From Microvelia longipes (lineage: Eukaryota; Arthropoda; Insecta; Hemiptera; Veliidae), in assembly GCA_018340805.1 (NCBI GenBank), contig JACMZG010001913.1:11175066-11239065 (forward strand): 64,000 nucleotides of DNA, read 5' to 3'. Position 1 is the first letter of the stretch. Each line of letters starts with the position of its first letter. The translations under genes were made by a program, and so were the position numbers. Below the pieces are notes generated by a model. The model saw only the letters and a list, made by a program, of their open reading frames with translations, was not told the origin of the DNA and ran no database searches. Below, in pieces: positions 61,964-64,000 of the stretch.

Positions 61964-63923
61964 CATAGTCCAAAAAATGTACTCTTTAATAATAATAAAA
62001 CTATTTTATGGAAACTATAATAAAAACCCCCAGAATCGAAAAATATTGTTGAGGAACCAATGAGATTGGTTTGATATGAAATTAATATCCAGTACTTACC
62101 TCATTTCCTCGCTGCATTACTTTCTCATGTTATCAACTGATACTAACCGTGTGGATCACTATAATAATACCAAACCTCAACATGTTTCTTTTGGAACTTT
62201 GGAACCTTCTATTGAAAAATGGTCAGGGGAGCTTCTTTTTATTGAAAATTAATTATTGGCTTACTATTGGTGGCCATTAAACAAAGTTCCTCAGCAATGA
62301 TATACTACTTTACTGTCTAGTTACATAACTTACTATTTTAGGTTTGTTATTAATTCATTTTCGTATTTTTAGGGCTGCCTGTTCATCTGACACAGAGGAA
62401 GGGTTTATAGAAAGTGCAATATCAGTGTCGCTACTACTTGTAGAGTTGATATCACCGGATGTTATGTACAATGGATTACCTTGGCCTGAACAGGAATTTT
62501 GTAAAGTCACTGTTGAAAGAGATTTATATATAAGGAGATTTCTGGATCAAGTTCCACTTGTGTGGAGTTTATTGTCTTACCTTGCTTACTACAGACCTGC
62601 TCTATGCTATTGTTCCGTTATATTAAGAGCTCTAGTGAGTAATTTGTGTCTAGCCATTTTTATAATAAACATTTGGAAATCGCTCGCTCCATACATTTCT
62701 GAAGTGTGGTTTGACAAAATTAATGCTGACTACATCAAAAGCTTCATTACTATCACAATATAATATAAAATATTCTCCATAAGCTTGTTACGAGTCAAAA
62801 CCAATAGGATTGATTTCTTTTGCTTAGGAAAGTAATTTATAACTTTTTATCATTTATACCATAGGTATATAGGAAAAGTGAAGTGGTGTTTATACTAAAC
62901 CCTCGAAACGCAATTTTGAATTGAATTATCTGTTAGGGGTTTAGAGTCACCCGTGGTGTAGTGGTTAAGGTACGCGGCCAATACACAGAATGAATGGACT
63001 TTAGTCATGGTTTCAATCCCAGCACAGACCTCTGGGATTTGTATGAGAGGCATAAAAATTGCGTGCCACGTCCTTCAGAAGGGATGTAAAGCCGGTGGTC
63101 TAGAGCCTGTATGTTGTCAGGTACTCGTAAAGATCCCTTACCCTAAATGAAACTGGGTATATAGGCAAAATTTAGGACCCTCATAGTTGATTCATTACAG
63201 TACTATACTGTTTCTGCCTTGTAGTTTAAAGTGTGTGGAGGTTTGGTTTACCAGTGAGAGCAAGTGTTGTTCCCAGTTTTCATAAGACTATAAGAGTCAG
63301 TGAAGATATGTATGATTGCTTGAAAAAGCATGAGAGGAACCATAGAAATTCACGGCTCTTCTGTCTAGATTAGATGAAATATACCTACACTTGAAATTAA
63401 AAGGAGTAGAACACTATCTTAGGGAGATGGCAAAAAAGGCCCAACCACGTGGCCTGCTTTCCTGGTAGTTACTACCACTCCCCCATATTACTACTACTAA
63501 GTGGTTTTTACAAAGTCTGTTATAGTCATAGCTACCAGTATGTTCATGCTAGATTTGGAACTTAGTACAAGAATATATTTTTAAGGCTAGTTGCAGCTTC
63601 CAGAAAATATTTCTATGACATCAATGATTTAGCAAAATGCATAAGATTATTACATCAAAAGCTTCATTACTATCACAAAATGTATGTTGATATCTGTAAT
63701 GTCTTTTACCTTTATGAATTGACATCCTTTATATTTAATATTTCAGATTGCCACTTTAATATCCCAATGGTCTTTAGCCAACCAACAAGGCAGGAAAGCT
63801 GGACACTGTACTAATTTAATAGAAATTACATCAAAAGTTCTAAATATTATGACATTGGGACAACTTCTACCTCCACCTTTGTCTAATATTAGCGATGCTC
63901 TATACTCCCTTCAACCTATCCAA
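29260..63923 (+). CDS. INTS5: Integrator complex subunit 5, 14 coding exons, 3' end beyond window
   Basis: Joined exons: 29260-29502, 32327-32471, 35417-35596, 36232-36368, 38985-39077, 42244-42379, 44221-44421, 45463-45636, 47509-47731, 50744-50991, 51965-52185, 60012-60157, 62373-62634, 63747-63923. All junctions are GT-AG and keep one frame for 862 codons. The protein is a helical-repeat scaffold of the nuclear Integrator complex, which cleaves 3' ends of snRNAs and attenuates Pol II transcripts. Recognition rests on the N-terminal LVNRGLHLLQHLPASRDAVL (like the LLLLRSLPPARAAVL of vertebrate INTS5), the LLAQRHSVLHAGVIESF segment and the LPPPLSNISDAL region near the end of the known part. 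Vertebrate INTS5 is about 1019 aa, so roughly 100-150 residues should lie to the right. The ATG at 29260 follows an acceptor at 29250-29251, so a non-coding first exon lies upstream. Introns are unusually swollen with repeats, but no coding break is seen. Confidence 0.88.
29615..29915 (-). repeat. Family A dispersed repeat, partial (INTS5 intron 1)
   Basis: Shares GAAACTTAGTGTACTTA, CTAATGCTGATAATGAGAT and the TCGTTATTGTGGGTTAATGA end with the copy at 1740-2560. It is cut off at 29915 by the Crypton-like element. Confidence 0.65.
29916..30800 (-). mobile_element. Crypton-like non-autonomous remnant
   Basis: On the minus strand an ATG at 30223 opens a 34-residue frame (MSENNSEVNKDTNIVDIDEL..) ending at 30119. 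Past the stop, in the same frame, KQSLLPVKSRSKYLK follows (30118-30074). LLP-x-KS-x3-Y is typical of the N-terminal region of Crypton-type tyrosine-recombinase transposons. The frame then ends, and the element passes into a GC-richer end with three copies of a GGCGAAGCCGAGG-like block at 29920-29975. So only the start of the gene and the far end remain. Boundaries on the right are approximate. Confidence 0.4.
30820..31545 (+). repeat. Family A dispersed repeat (INTS5 intron 1)
   Basis: Plus-oriented copy starting near AAATCCAAAACCGGGATGA, with the 5S-like block at 31350-31405 and ending near AAGGCACCCCATACCCAACT. Opposite in orientation to the copy at 29615. Confidence 0.7.
31350..31405 (+). 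repeat. 5S rRNA-derived segment inside family A
   Basis: AAGTTAAACAGCATTGAGCG, TGTTCA, then TTGGATGGATATGTGACTGC. More diverged than the copy at 25118, with a deletion before TTGGATGG and a short insertion after it. Confidence 0.6.
31640..32065. mobile_element. Penelope-type foldback with hammerhead-like cores (INTS5 intron 1)
   Basis: Arms of about 130 bases share AATAAAAGAGGAAGAAGTCT, CAAAGCGCTTTCAACCTAAC and AAGAGGTCATCATCAGTGC with their inverse at 31936-32030. Cores: 31710-31737 minus (CTGATGA..GAAA) and 31936-31963 plus (CTGATAA..GAAA). A shorter TATCTTTGATATC palindrome sits in the centre. TCATCTTACCTTA at 31645 and TCATCTTATCTTA at 32052 may be a diverged 13-base target duplication. 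Confidence 0.65.
32085..32206. mobile_element. Partial copy of the Harbinger-like foldback
   Basis: GAGTCGGCAGAATTGCAGAT through CACCCCTGGGCTCTTGGTCT matches the right third of the element at 83-643. It again ends GGTCTA followed by TTA. Confidence 0.7.
32327..32471 (+). CDS. INTS5: INTS5 coding exon 2 (residues 82-130)
   Basis: Acceptor TTGATTTCAG|AAC; donor CTTG|GTAAGA. Encodes NERLSSTGGCQ to TIELLG and leaves one base of the split Gly codon. Too short to show up as a long open frame. Confidence 0.85.
33483..33535 (+). repeat. 5S rRNA-derived segment inside family A
   Basis: AAGTTAAGCTCATCGAGCAA, GTTCAGTGCTT, GGATGGGTGATCCCTAGGAA follows the middle third of animal 5S rRNA, including box C. 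Confidence 0.7.
33553..33696 (+). mobile_element. 144-base insertion with hammerhead-like core and 11-base target duplication
   Basis: Flanked by identical TAATGTAATTA at 33542-33552 and 33697-33707, inside family A. The insert has CTGATGA (33615-33621), a short stem-loop, then GAAA (33633-33636). Just before CTGATGA is GGCA, and after the core comes TGCC, which could pair as stem I. It ends CTTGTGGAAAAGACAGAG.., like the GTGGAGAGACTT end of the Penelope-type foldbacks. A very short non-autonomous retroelement is the simplest reading. Confidence 0.65.
33880..34338. other. Intron 2 sequence with (AT) simple repeat, no gene seen
   Basis: AT-rich repeats of AATATTATATTAATATAATA type fill 34255-34335, at the 3' side of the adjacent LINE fragment. 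A minus-strand frame at 33883-34101 was not recognised. Confidence 0.4.
34339..34686 (-). pseudogene. Non-LTR retrotransposon (jockey/R1-type) polyprotein, C-terminal fragment
   Basis: A 115-residue remnant with TGHGKFKHYLKRFNL, then C-x-C-x9-H-x5-C (SSSCGCGNDEQTVNHLINYC), then PLLDRERSLL. This is the arrangement at the C-terminus of jockey/R1-like LINE reverse transcriptase-RNase H proteins, where a zinc-knuckle-like CCHC follows the RNase H. Just upstream (34730-34690) another frame reads AIAKIRKECLLSD, so a frameshift and 5' truncation are likely. It lies antisense in INTS5 intron 2. Confidence 0.7.
34687..35416. other. Intron 2 sequence, nothing recognised
   Basis: A G-rich run (GGGGGTGGGTGGGGGGGAGG) lies at about 34813-34833. 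No gene. Confidence 0.5.
35417..35596 (+). CDS. INTS5: INTS5 coding exon 3 (residues 130-190)
   Basis: Acceptor TACTGTTTAG|GA; donor CTTG|GTATGT. Encodes ILSSKYSMRGYRPGEG to IYNLL. Confidence 0.88.
36232..36368 (+). CDS. INTS5: INTS5 coding exon 4 (residues 190-235)
   Basis: Acceptor TATAATTTTAG|AT; donor CAGAAA|GTAAGT. Encodes DNCVVHSPNLDWAVARVA to ASDPNAQK. Confidence 0.88.
36541..36665 (+). repeat. Repeat fragment shared with the satellite-bearing element at 53260
   Basis: An imperfect palindrome GGGTTTTGGTGATAATTTTC..AAACCC, then CTTATACTTCATGTTGAG, CTGTCCAATTTC and GTTGAAATTTGGTACACATG, matches 53260-53380 in order. Here no satellite follows. Confidence 0.65.
36925..37060 (+). repeat. 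Hairpin with hammerhead-like core (INTS5 intron 4)
   Basis: Arms AAAAACAGATTAGTTACACA and the complement (36933-36957 with 37026-37052) flank CTGATGA (36965-36971), a GACTA/TAGTC stem-loop and GAAA (36988-36991). Next comes AGC-TTA-GTT-A, which could be stem III plus UH. Confidence 0.6.
37240..37530 (+). mobile_element. tRNA-derived SINE (INTS5 intron 4)
   Basis: TGAGCCCGGTAGTTCACG resembles a Pol III box A, and GATGGTTCAAATCCAGCC holds a good box B. A unique-looking body (CACTCGAGAGGTATTGAATT, CCTTGGCTGATAATTCGCAA) follows. It does not fold into a full tRNA, so it is a SINE and not a gene. Confidence 0.6.
37860..38615. repeat. Minisatellite, about 10 copies of a unit of about 75 bases (INTS5 intron 4)
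   Basis: GAGCTAGTAGTGGCACTAGC, CAGAGCAGTGAGTTTGGATA, GAGGCTGGCTGGGATAGATG, AACTAGGCACACTGT recurs in tandem, with some copies shortened. Minus-strand frames reading LPNSSIPASLYPNSLLWLVP are by-products. Confidence 0.9.
38985..39077 (+). CDS. INTS5: INTS5 coding exon 5 (residues 236-266)
   Basis: Small 93-base exon. Acceptor GTGTTTTTGCAG|AAT; donor ATTAAG|GTATAA. Encodes NAKTVCLGAILTHLTGCY to THIIK. Confidence 0.82.
39306..40112. mobile_element. Foldback element with arms of about 140 bases (INTS5 intron 5)
   Basis: GTCATGTTTACAAACATTAT at the left and ATAATGTTTGTAAACATGAC at the right are exact complements. The arms continue with few mismatches through CAACAGAAGGGACTCACTCA and CTTCCAGCCAGCCATGTGAT. 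The middle (about 530 bases) is AT-rich and non-coding. Confidence 0.85.
40527..41357. repeat. Six-copy tandem array derived from family B (138-base unit)
   Basis: Six units start with TTAATGTATTAAACAGAGTG at 40528, 40666, 40804, about 40942, 41080 and about 41218. Each contains GAAACAGTTCTCATATGTAG, TTGCTCGTTACATTCCTAGG and CACAATTATATTG, which are the right-arm blocks of the family B foldback. Units differ at only a few positions. Confidence 0.9.
41358..42243. other. Intron 5 remainder
   Basis: About 41425-41520 repeats sequence found at 8085-8240. About 42125-42180 (TTCATGTTTTGAAAAACTC, GTAGTATCAAATGATATAT) is the flanking motif of family B. No gene. Confidence 0.5.
42244..42379 (+). CDS. 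INTS5: INTS5 coding exon 6 (residues 267-312)
   Basis: Acceptor CATTTTCCAG|TGG; donor ACAT|GTGAGT. Encodes WSVDEENEYGKDLPLDKGG to LQT plus one base of a Phe codon. Confidence 0.87.
42435..42580 (-). mobile_element. tRNA-like SINE, diverged copy (INTS5 intron 6)
   Basis: Shares CACCCTGCAG, GGTGGGTTGCATCTA, TAATTAAAGTTGGCGA and CACAAACCCT with the SINE at 43785-43995, in the same orientation. The segments on either side (42397-42434 and 42571-42605) resemble each other (TTTCACTTTGTTTTTGT), so a local duplication accompanies it. Confidence 0.6.
42581..43469. other. Intron 6 sequence with a family A end fragment
   Basis: About 43400-43470 (GAGGACGAGCTTAGC, TCTGAGGTACCCTGTACCCG) is the end of family A. 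Short CA/TA runs occur at 43008-43045. No gene. Confidence 0.5.
43470..43640 (-). mobile_element. Penelope-type end with hammerhead-like core (INTS5 intron 6)
   Basis: The minus strand reads GGTTAGGCACTGATGATGAT, CTGTTAAGATTGAAAGATG. CTGATGA is at 43571-43565 and GAAA at 43549-43546, with stem II changed to GATCT/AGATT. It continues into AGAGATTCTGTTTTATTTCA, the usual distal part. Confidence 0.55.
43785..43995 (-). mobile_element. tRNA-derived SINE (INTS5 intron 6)
   Basis: The minus strand has a box A-like GTGGCCGTGATCGTAAAGG, a box B-like GGTCCAGGGTTTGCAGCCC, then a body with CGCCAACTTTAATTAATTC and GATGCAACCCACCTGAGG. It ends at a GGGCCGAAAGGCCC hairpin. Confidence 0.65.
44221..44421 (+). 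CDS. INTS5: INTS5 coding exon 7 (residues 312-379)
   Basis: Acceptor GACTTTTTTTCAG|TT; donor ATTG|GTAAAT. Encodes FKFEDLEKYTVVSDRWCRL to TTQEII. Confidence 0.88.
44560..44830. repeat. Three-copy tandem repeat of about 85-100 bases (INTS5 intron 7)
   Basis: ATTGATTGTAAATTATTACA, CAGACTGCATAAACATAGAC, AGCATAACTTAAATAACGAA repeats three times. In the second copy an AAACATAGACATG/CTGTCTATGTTTA palindrome is inserted. Confidence 0.8.
45463..45636 (+). CDS. INTS5: INTS5 coding exon 8 (residues 379-437)
   Basis: Acceptor CTTTGTTTTAG|AA; donor ATTG|GTAATT. Encodes ELLLKELDKAVLGCEGS to TTSLIKLI. Confidence 0.88.
45637..46139. other. Intron 8 start, nothing recognised
   Basis: AT-rich, without features. 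Confidence 0.5.
46140..46980. mobile_element. Cluster of family B foldbacks (INTS5 intron 8)
   Basis: Two or more copies, at about 46140-46345 and 46500-46975, with the CACCTAGGAAATG / TTACATTTCCTTGGTGTCTC ends, ATTATGTCGAGCCATCAATA, and the TTCATGTTTTGC flank. A block TTCAATTAAAATTATGAA, ATTTACCAGAGACGAGC at 46438-46485 recurs at 51768-51825. Confidence 0.65.
46981..47508. other. Intron 8 end, nothing recognised
   Basis: AT-rich, with short TACATA and AAATAAAT runs. Confidence 0.5.
47509..47731 (+). CDS. INTS5: INTS5 coding exon 9 (residues 437-511)
   Basis: Acceptor TTTGTGTGCAG|GT; donor CTTAA|GTAAGT. Encodes GVEHTSVLSKSICYLLLR to LWINLSKLL plus two bases of a Lys codon. Confidence 0.88.
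47798..48555. mobile_element. Family E element split by a hammerhead-bearing insertion (INTS5 intron 9)
   Basis: The ends CAAAGAGGCTAATACTA (47799) and TAGTATTAGTCTCTTTGA (about 48543) are inverted. The internal blocks ACAGTTTCCATAGGTGCC, GAGACTACATACTCCCC and AGAGCTGTTGTATCCTCCCT match the copy at 26765-27795. Confidence 0.7.
47815..48110 (-). mobile_element. 296-base insertion with hammerhead-like core and 12-base target duplication
   Basis: AGGCTAATACTA at 47803-47814 is repeated exactly at 48111-48122, within the family E end. The minus strand carries CTGAAGA (47889-47883), a GACC/GGTT stem-loop, GAAA (47867-47864), then AGC-CGGTTT-GCT-T. It ends TTTTGTGGAGAAACTG.., like other Penelope-type copies. 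Confidence 0.7.
48590..49395 (-). mobile_element. Family D element, inverted partner 1 (INTS5 intron 9)
   Basis: A full-length copy of about 750 bases, bounded by GATAACAAAAAGGTGAT (48597) and AATCACCCTTTTGTT (about 49320). The contents match the reverse of 49775-50575, block for block. Confidence 0.75.
49395..49660 (+). repeat. Family A fragment between the family D copies
   Basis: TTGAAAATCAAAAAATAATC, GAGTTAAAATTTGGTACAAG, then ATGTACCCCAAACCAGACTC. The 5S-like block is missing from this copy. Confidence 0.55.
49775..50575 (+). mobile_element. Family D element, inverted partner 2 (INTS5 intron 9)
   Basis: GTTATAAGGTTGGCAATACC, GGAAAACGAAAGTGTGATC at the left and GATCACCCTTTCATTATC at the right. 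With the copy at 48590 it forms an inverted repeat of about 2 kb. Confidence 0.75.
50744..50991 (+). CDS. INTS5: INTS5 coding exon 10 (residues 511-594)
   Basis: Acceptor TTTTCTTCTTTAG|A; donor ACAG|GTAACC. Encodes WESSGTLVSLGIEKAV to YFYICLTQT. Confidence 0.88.
51090..51720 (-). pseudogene. Penelope-like retroelement remnant: RT C-terminus plus hammerhead-like end
   Basis: Read on the minus strand, 51703-51583 encodes ..YLEVNIIKQVALANGYEGD.., with the E-x3-I-x2-(V/I)A-x2-NGY pattern usual at the end of Penelope-type reverse transcriptases. A stop follows at 51582-51580. In the same frame 88 more residues continue to 51313, including HEVAFLHSIDKSNQMTALEN and LEILRNV..KALNE. This resembles the tail of the GIY-YIG endonuclease part (LE-x-LEI..LN). 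The central GIY-YIG motif itself is missing, so the middle is deleted. About 160 bases further on lies CTGATGA (51151-51145), a GACC/GGTT stem-loop and TAAA in place of GAAA (51130-51127), then AGC..GCTA. The assignment is from motifs only. Confidence 0.5.
51721..51964. other. Intron 10 end with a family B-associated fragment
   Basis: 51768-51825 repeats the ACCTTCAATTAAAATTATGA, ATTTACCAGAGACGAGC block seen at 46438-46485. Confidence 0.5.
51965..52185 (+). CDS. INTS5: INTS5 coding exon 11 (residues 594-667)
   Basis: Acceptor TCTATTTTTTAG|AT; donor AGACAG|GTATCC. Encodes DNIEELKGIRLVTDIIRKL to LLDENYRQ. The next intron is the 7.8 kb satellite-filled one. Confidence 0.88.
52919..53243. mobile_element. 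Foldback element (INTS5 intron 11)
   Basis: CTAGAAATTGGGCACAAATG at the left and ATTTCTGCCCAATTTCTGG at the right are complementary. The arms of about 150 bases contain ATTGCGATATTTCCCTCTAA and ACATTAGTTACATATCTGTT. The centre is AAAAAGAAAAAATGTC. Confidence 0.85.
53260..53460 (+). repeat. Palindrome-headed unique block before the satellites
   Basis: AGGGTTTCGAAGAT and its complement form a perfect palindrome at 53260-53288. Then comes sequence shared with 36541-36665. A block with GAGCGAATGCGCACATTCGC leads directly into the 288-base array. Confidence 0.7.
53461..55879. repeat. Satellite array, about 288-base unit, 8 full copies plus a partial
   Basis: Units begin at about 53471, 53761, 54047, 54334, 54624, 54909, 55198, 55486 and 55773 with ATTTTTTTGAAAAATCATGT. 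They contain GGCGGCTATTACACCCGCCA, a C8-9 run, TTTCCGGGCCATAGAAATTC and CGCACGCGCC. Copies are nearly identical apart from lengths of A, T and C runs. The minus-strand frames reading KLTFETFSPKNFYGPESAF are by-products of repetition. Confidence 0.95.
55915..58990. repeat. Satellite array, 38 monomers of about 80 bases, alternating in dimers
   Basis: GGCGAGCGAAGCGAGCC recurs every 75-85 bases. Two monomer types alternate: after one comes CATGATTTTCATGCCTTGC.. and GATATTGACAAACAAGCACA; after the other CTAGTATTGCATGGTTATTT.. and GGTACTGATAAACATATACA. The dimer is about 160 bases. Copies become more diverged at both ends, above all after 58430. Confidence 0.95.
58991..60011. other. Intron 11 end, no gene seen
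   Basis: A perfect hairpin GCTTGC-AAA-GCAAGC lies at 59045-59059, right after GAAACCCTTATA, a motif also found at the left edge of the satellite block. A small palindrome TGTAATTCAAAATGTGAATTACA lies at about 59421-59445. Nothing else. Confidence 0.5.
60012..60157 (+). CDS. INTS5: INTS5 coding exon 12 (residues 668-716)
   Basis: Acceptor TATTTTGTCAG|GGT; donor ATTAG|GTATGA. Encodes GTCSLLAQRHSVLHAGVIES to LLISAI plus two bases of an Arg codon. Confidence 0.87.
60354..60685. mobile_element. Hammerhead-bearing inverted insertion with 14-base target duplication (INTS5 intron 12)
   Basis: ACAATAGTATTCTA occurs at 60340-60353 and again at 60686-60699. Between are two inverted arms sharing TCTCTCCACTGTTAAAGATT, TAAAGCAGAGCGCTTTCGAC and CTAACAAGAGGTCATCATCA. 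Cores: 60418-60445 minus and 60558-60585 plus, both CTGATGA, GACC..GGTC, GAAA, AGC-GCTCT-GCT-T. Confidence 0.75.
60700..61714. other. Intron 12 sequence, nothing recognised
   Basis: No repeat or RNA signal identified. Confidence 0.5.
61715..61965. repeat. Perfect foldback followed by (AT)n (INTS5 intron 12)
   Basis: About 54-base arms at 61715-61769 and 61831-61884 (AAATTTCTTGAAGACTGCAG on one strand, its complement on the other) show no mismatch. The centre contains a second palindrome (AATTATTAAATATAATAATT..). About 80 bases of (AT)n follow the right arm. Confidence 0.9.
62373..62634 (+). CDS. INTS5: INTS5 coding exon 13 (residues 716-803)
   Basis: Acceptor TCGTATTTTTAG|G; donor GCTCTA|GTGAGT. 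Encodes RAACSSDTEEGFIESAIS to CYCSVILRAL. Confidence 0.88.
62731..63678. mobile_element. Family A copy with nested SINE between 28-base direct repeats (INTS5 intron 13)
   Basis: TACATCAAAAGCTTCATTAC followed by TATCACAA occurs at 62731-62758 and identically at 63651-63678. Between them lie two parts of a family A 5' half (AGGAAAAGTGAAGTGGTGTT to AATTATCTGTTAGG; AAGTGGTTTTTACAAAGTC to TCCAGAAAATATTTC), split by a tRNA-derived SINE. The direct repeat may be a long target-site duplication or a recombination footprint. Confidence 0.55.
62945..63205 (+). mobile_element. tRNA-derived SINE nested in family A
   Basis: GTCACCCGTGGTGTAGTGGT, TAAGGTACGCGGCC gives a box A, and GGTTTCAATCCCAGCACA gives a box B with one extra T. 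The body has CTTCAGAAGGGATGTAAAGC, CGGTGGTCT and CAGGTACTCGTAAAGATCCC, in the style of widespread arthropod SINEs. Confidence 0.7.
63747..63923 (+). CDS. INTS5: INTS5 coding exon 14 (residues 804-862)
   Basis: Acceptor TTAATATTTCAG|ATT; donor ATCCAA|GTAATC. Encodes IATLISQWSLANQQGRKAG to ALYSLQPIQ. Further exon(s) must follow outside the window. Confidence 0.87.
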
Positions 63924-64000
63924 GTAATCAATTATTTCATTTTTTAAAATAACCTATTAAGTATTAAATTAATTTAATACTTATATAGGTTATATTAAAT

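Noticed and set aside
62945..63030. tRNA gene from box A and box B
   Set aside because: No cloverleaf can be drawn and box B has an extra base; a SINE body follows.

Overview
The window looks like nuclear DNA of an arthropod, most likely an insect. It is very AT-rich and full of repeats. It carries an animal-type type III sodium/phosphate cotransporter and a many-exon Integrator complex gene with canonical GT-AG introns. The species cannot be fixed from sequence alone; an insect such as a hemipteran is only a weak guess.

Layout. Bases 1-21500 hold no convincing gene. They are a mosaic of foldback elements, tandem arrays (notably a 76-base array with a three-monomer higher-order pattern at 9.04-9.86 kb) and AT-rich unique-looking DNA. 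A single-exon, intact SLC20/PiT phosphate transporter (524 aa) lies on the minus strand at 21536-23110, with a candidate promoter and spliced 5' UTR up to about 24.3 kb. After about 5 kb of repeat-rich intergenic DNA, the plus-strand gene for Integrator complex subunit 5 (INTS5) starts at 29260 and runs off the right edge. I could join 14 coding exons in frame (862 codons); the C-terminus lies outside.

The INTS5 introns are packed with mobile DNA. Intron 1 holds two copies of a dispersed repeat of about 800 bases (called family A here) that carries a piece of 5S rRNA, plus a Crypton-like remnant and a hammerhead-bearing foldback. Intron 2 holds another family A copy, a 144-base hammerhead-bearing insertion with an 11-base target duplication, and an antisense LINE tail. 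Intron 9 has two inverted copies of a family of about 750 bases. Intron 10 has a Penelope-like element remnant. Intron 11 (7.8 kb) has two different satellite arrays back to back: about 8.4 units of 288 bases, and 38 copies of an 80-base monomer centred on GCGAGCGAAGCGAGC.

The most interesting theme is a recurrent RNA-like module, CTGANGA, then a short stem-loop, then GAAA, then a short stem and TH. It occurs about 14 times on both strands inside several otherwise different foldbacks and insertions. It matches the order of the hammerhead ribozyme core, and its stem II changes sequence while staying paired. One copy lies directly downstream of a decayed Penelope-like coding remnant, which fits published reports of hammerheads in Penelope-like retroelements. 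Stem I is not visible in most copies, so activity is unproven. The two protein genes have unrelated jobs (plasma-membrane phosphate uptake; nuclear RNA 3'-end processing) and there is no sign that they act together.
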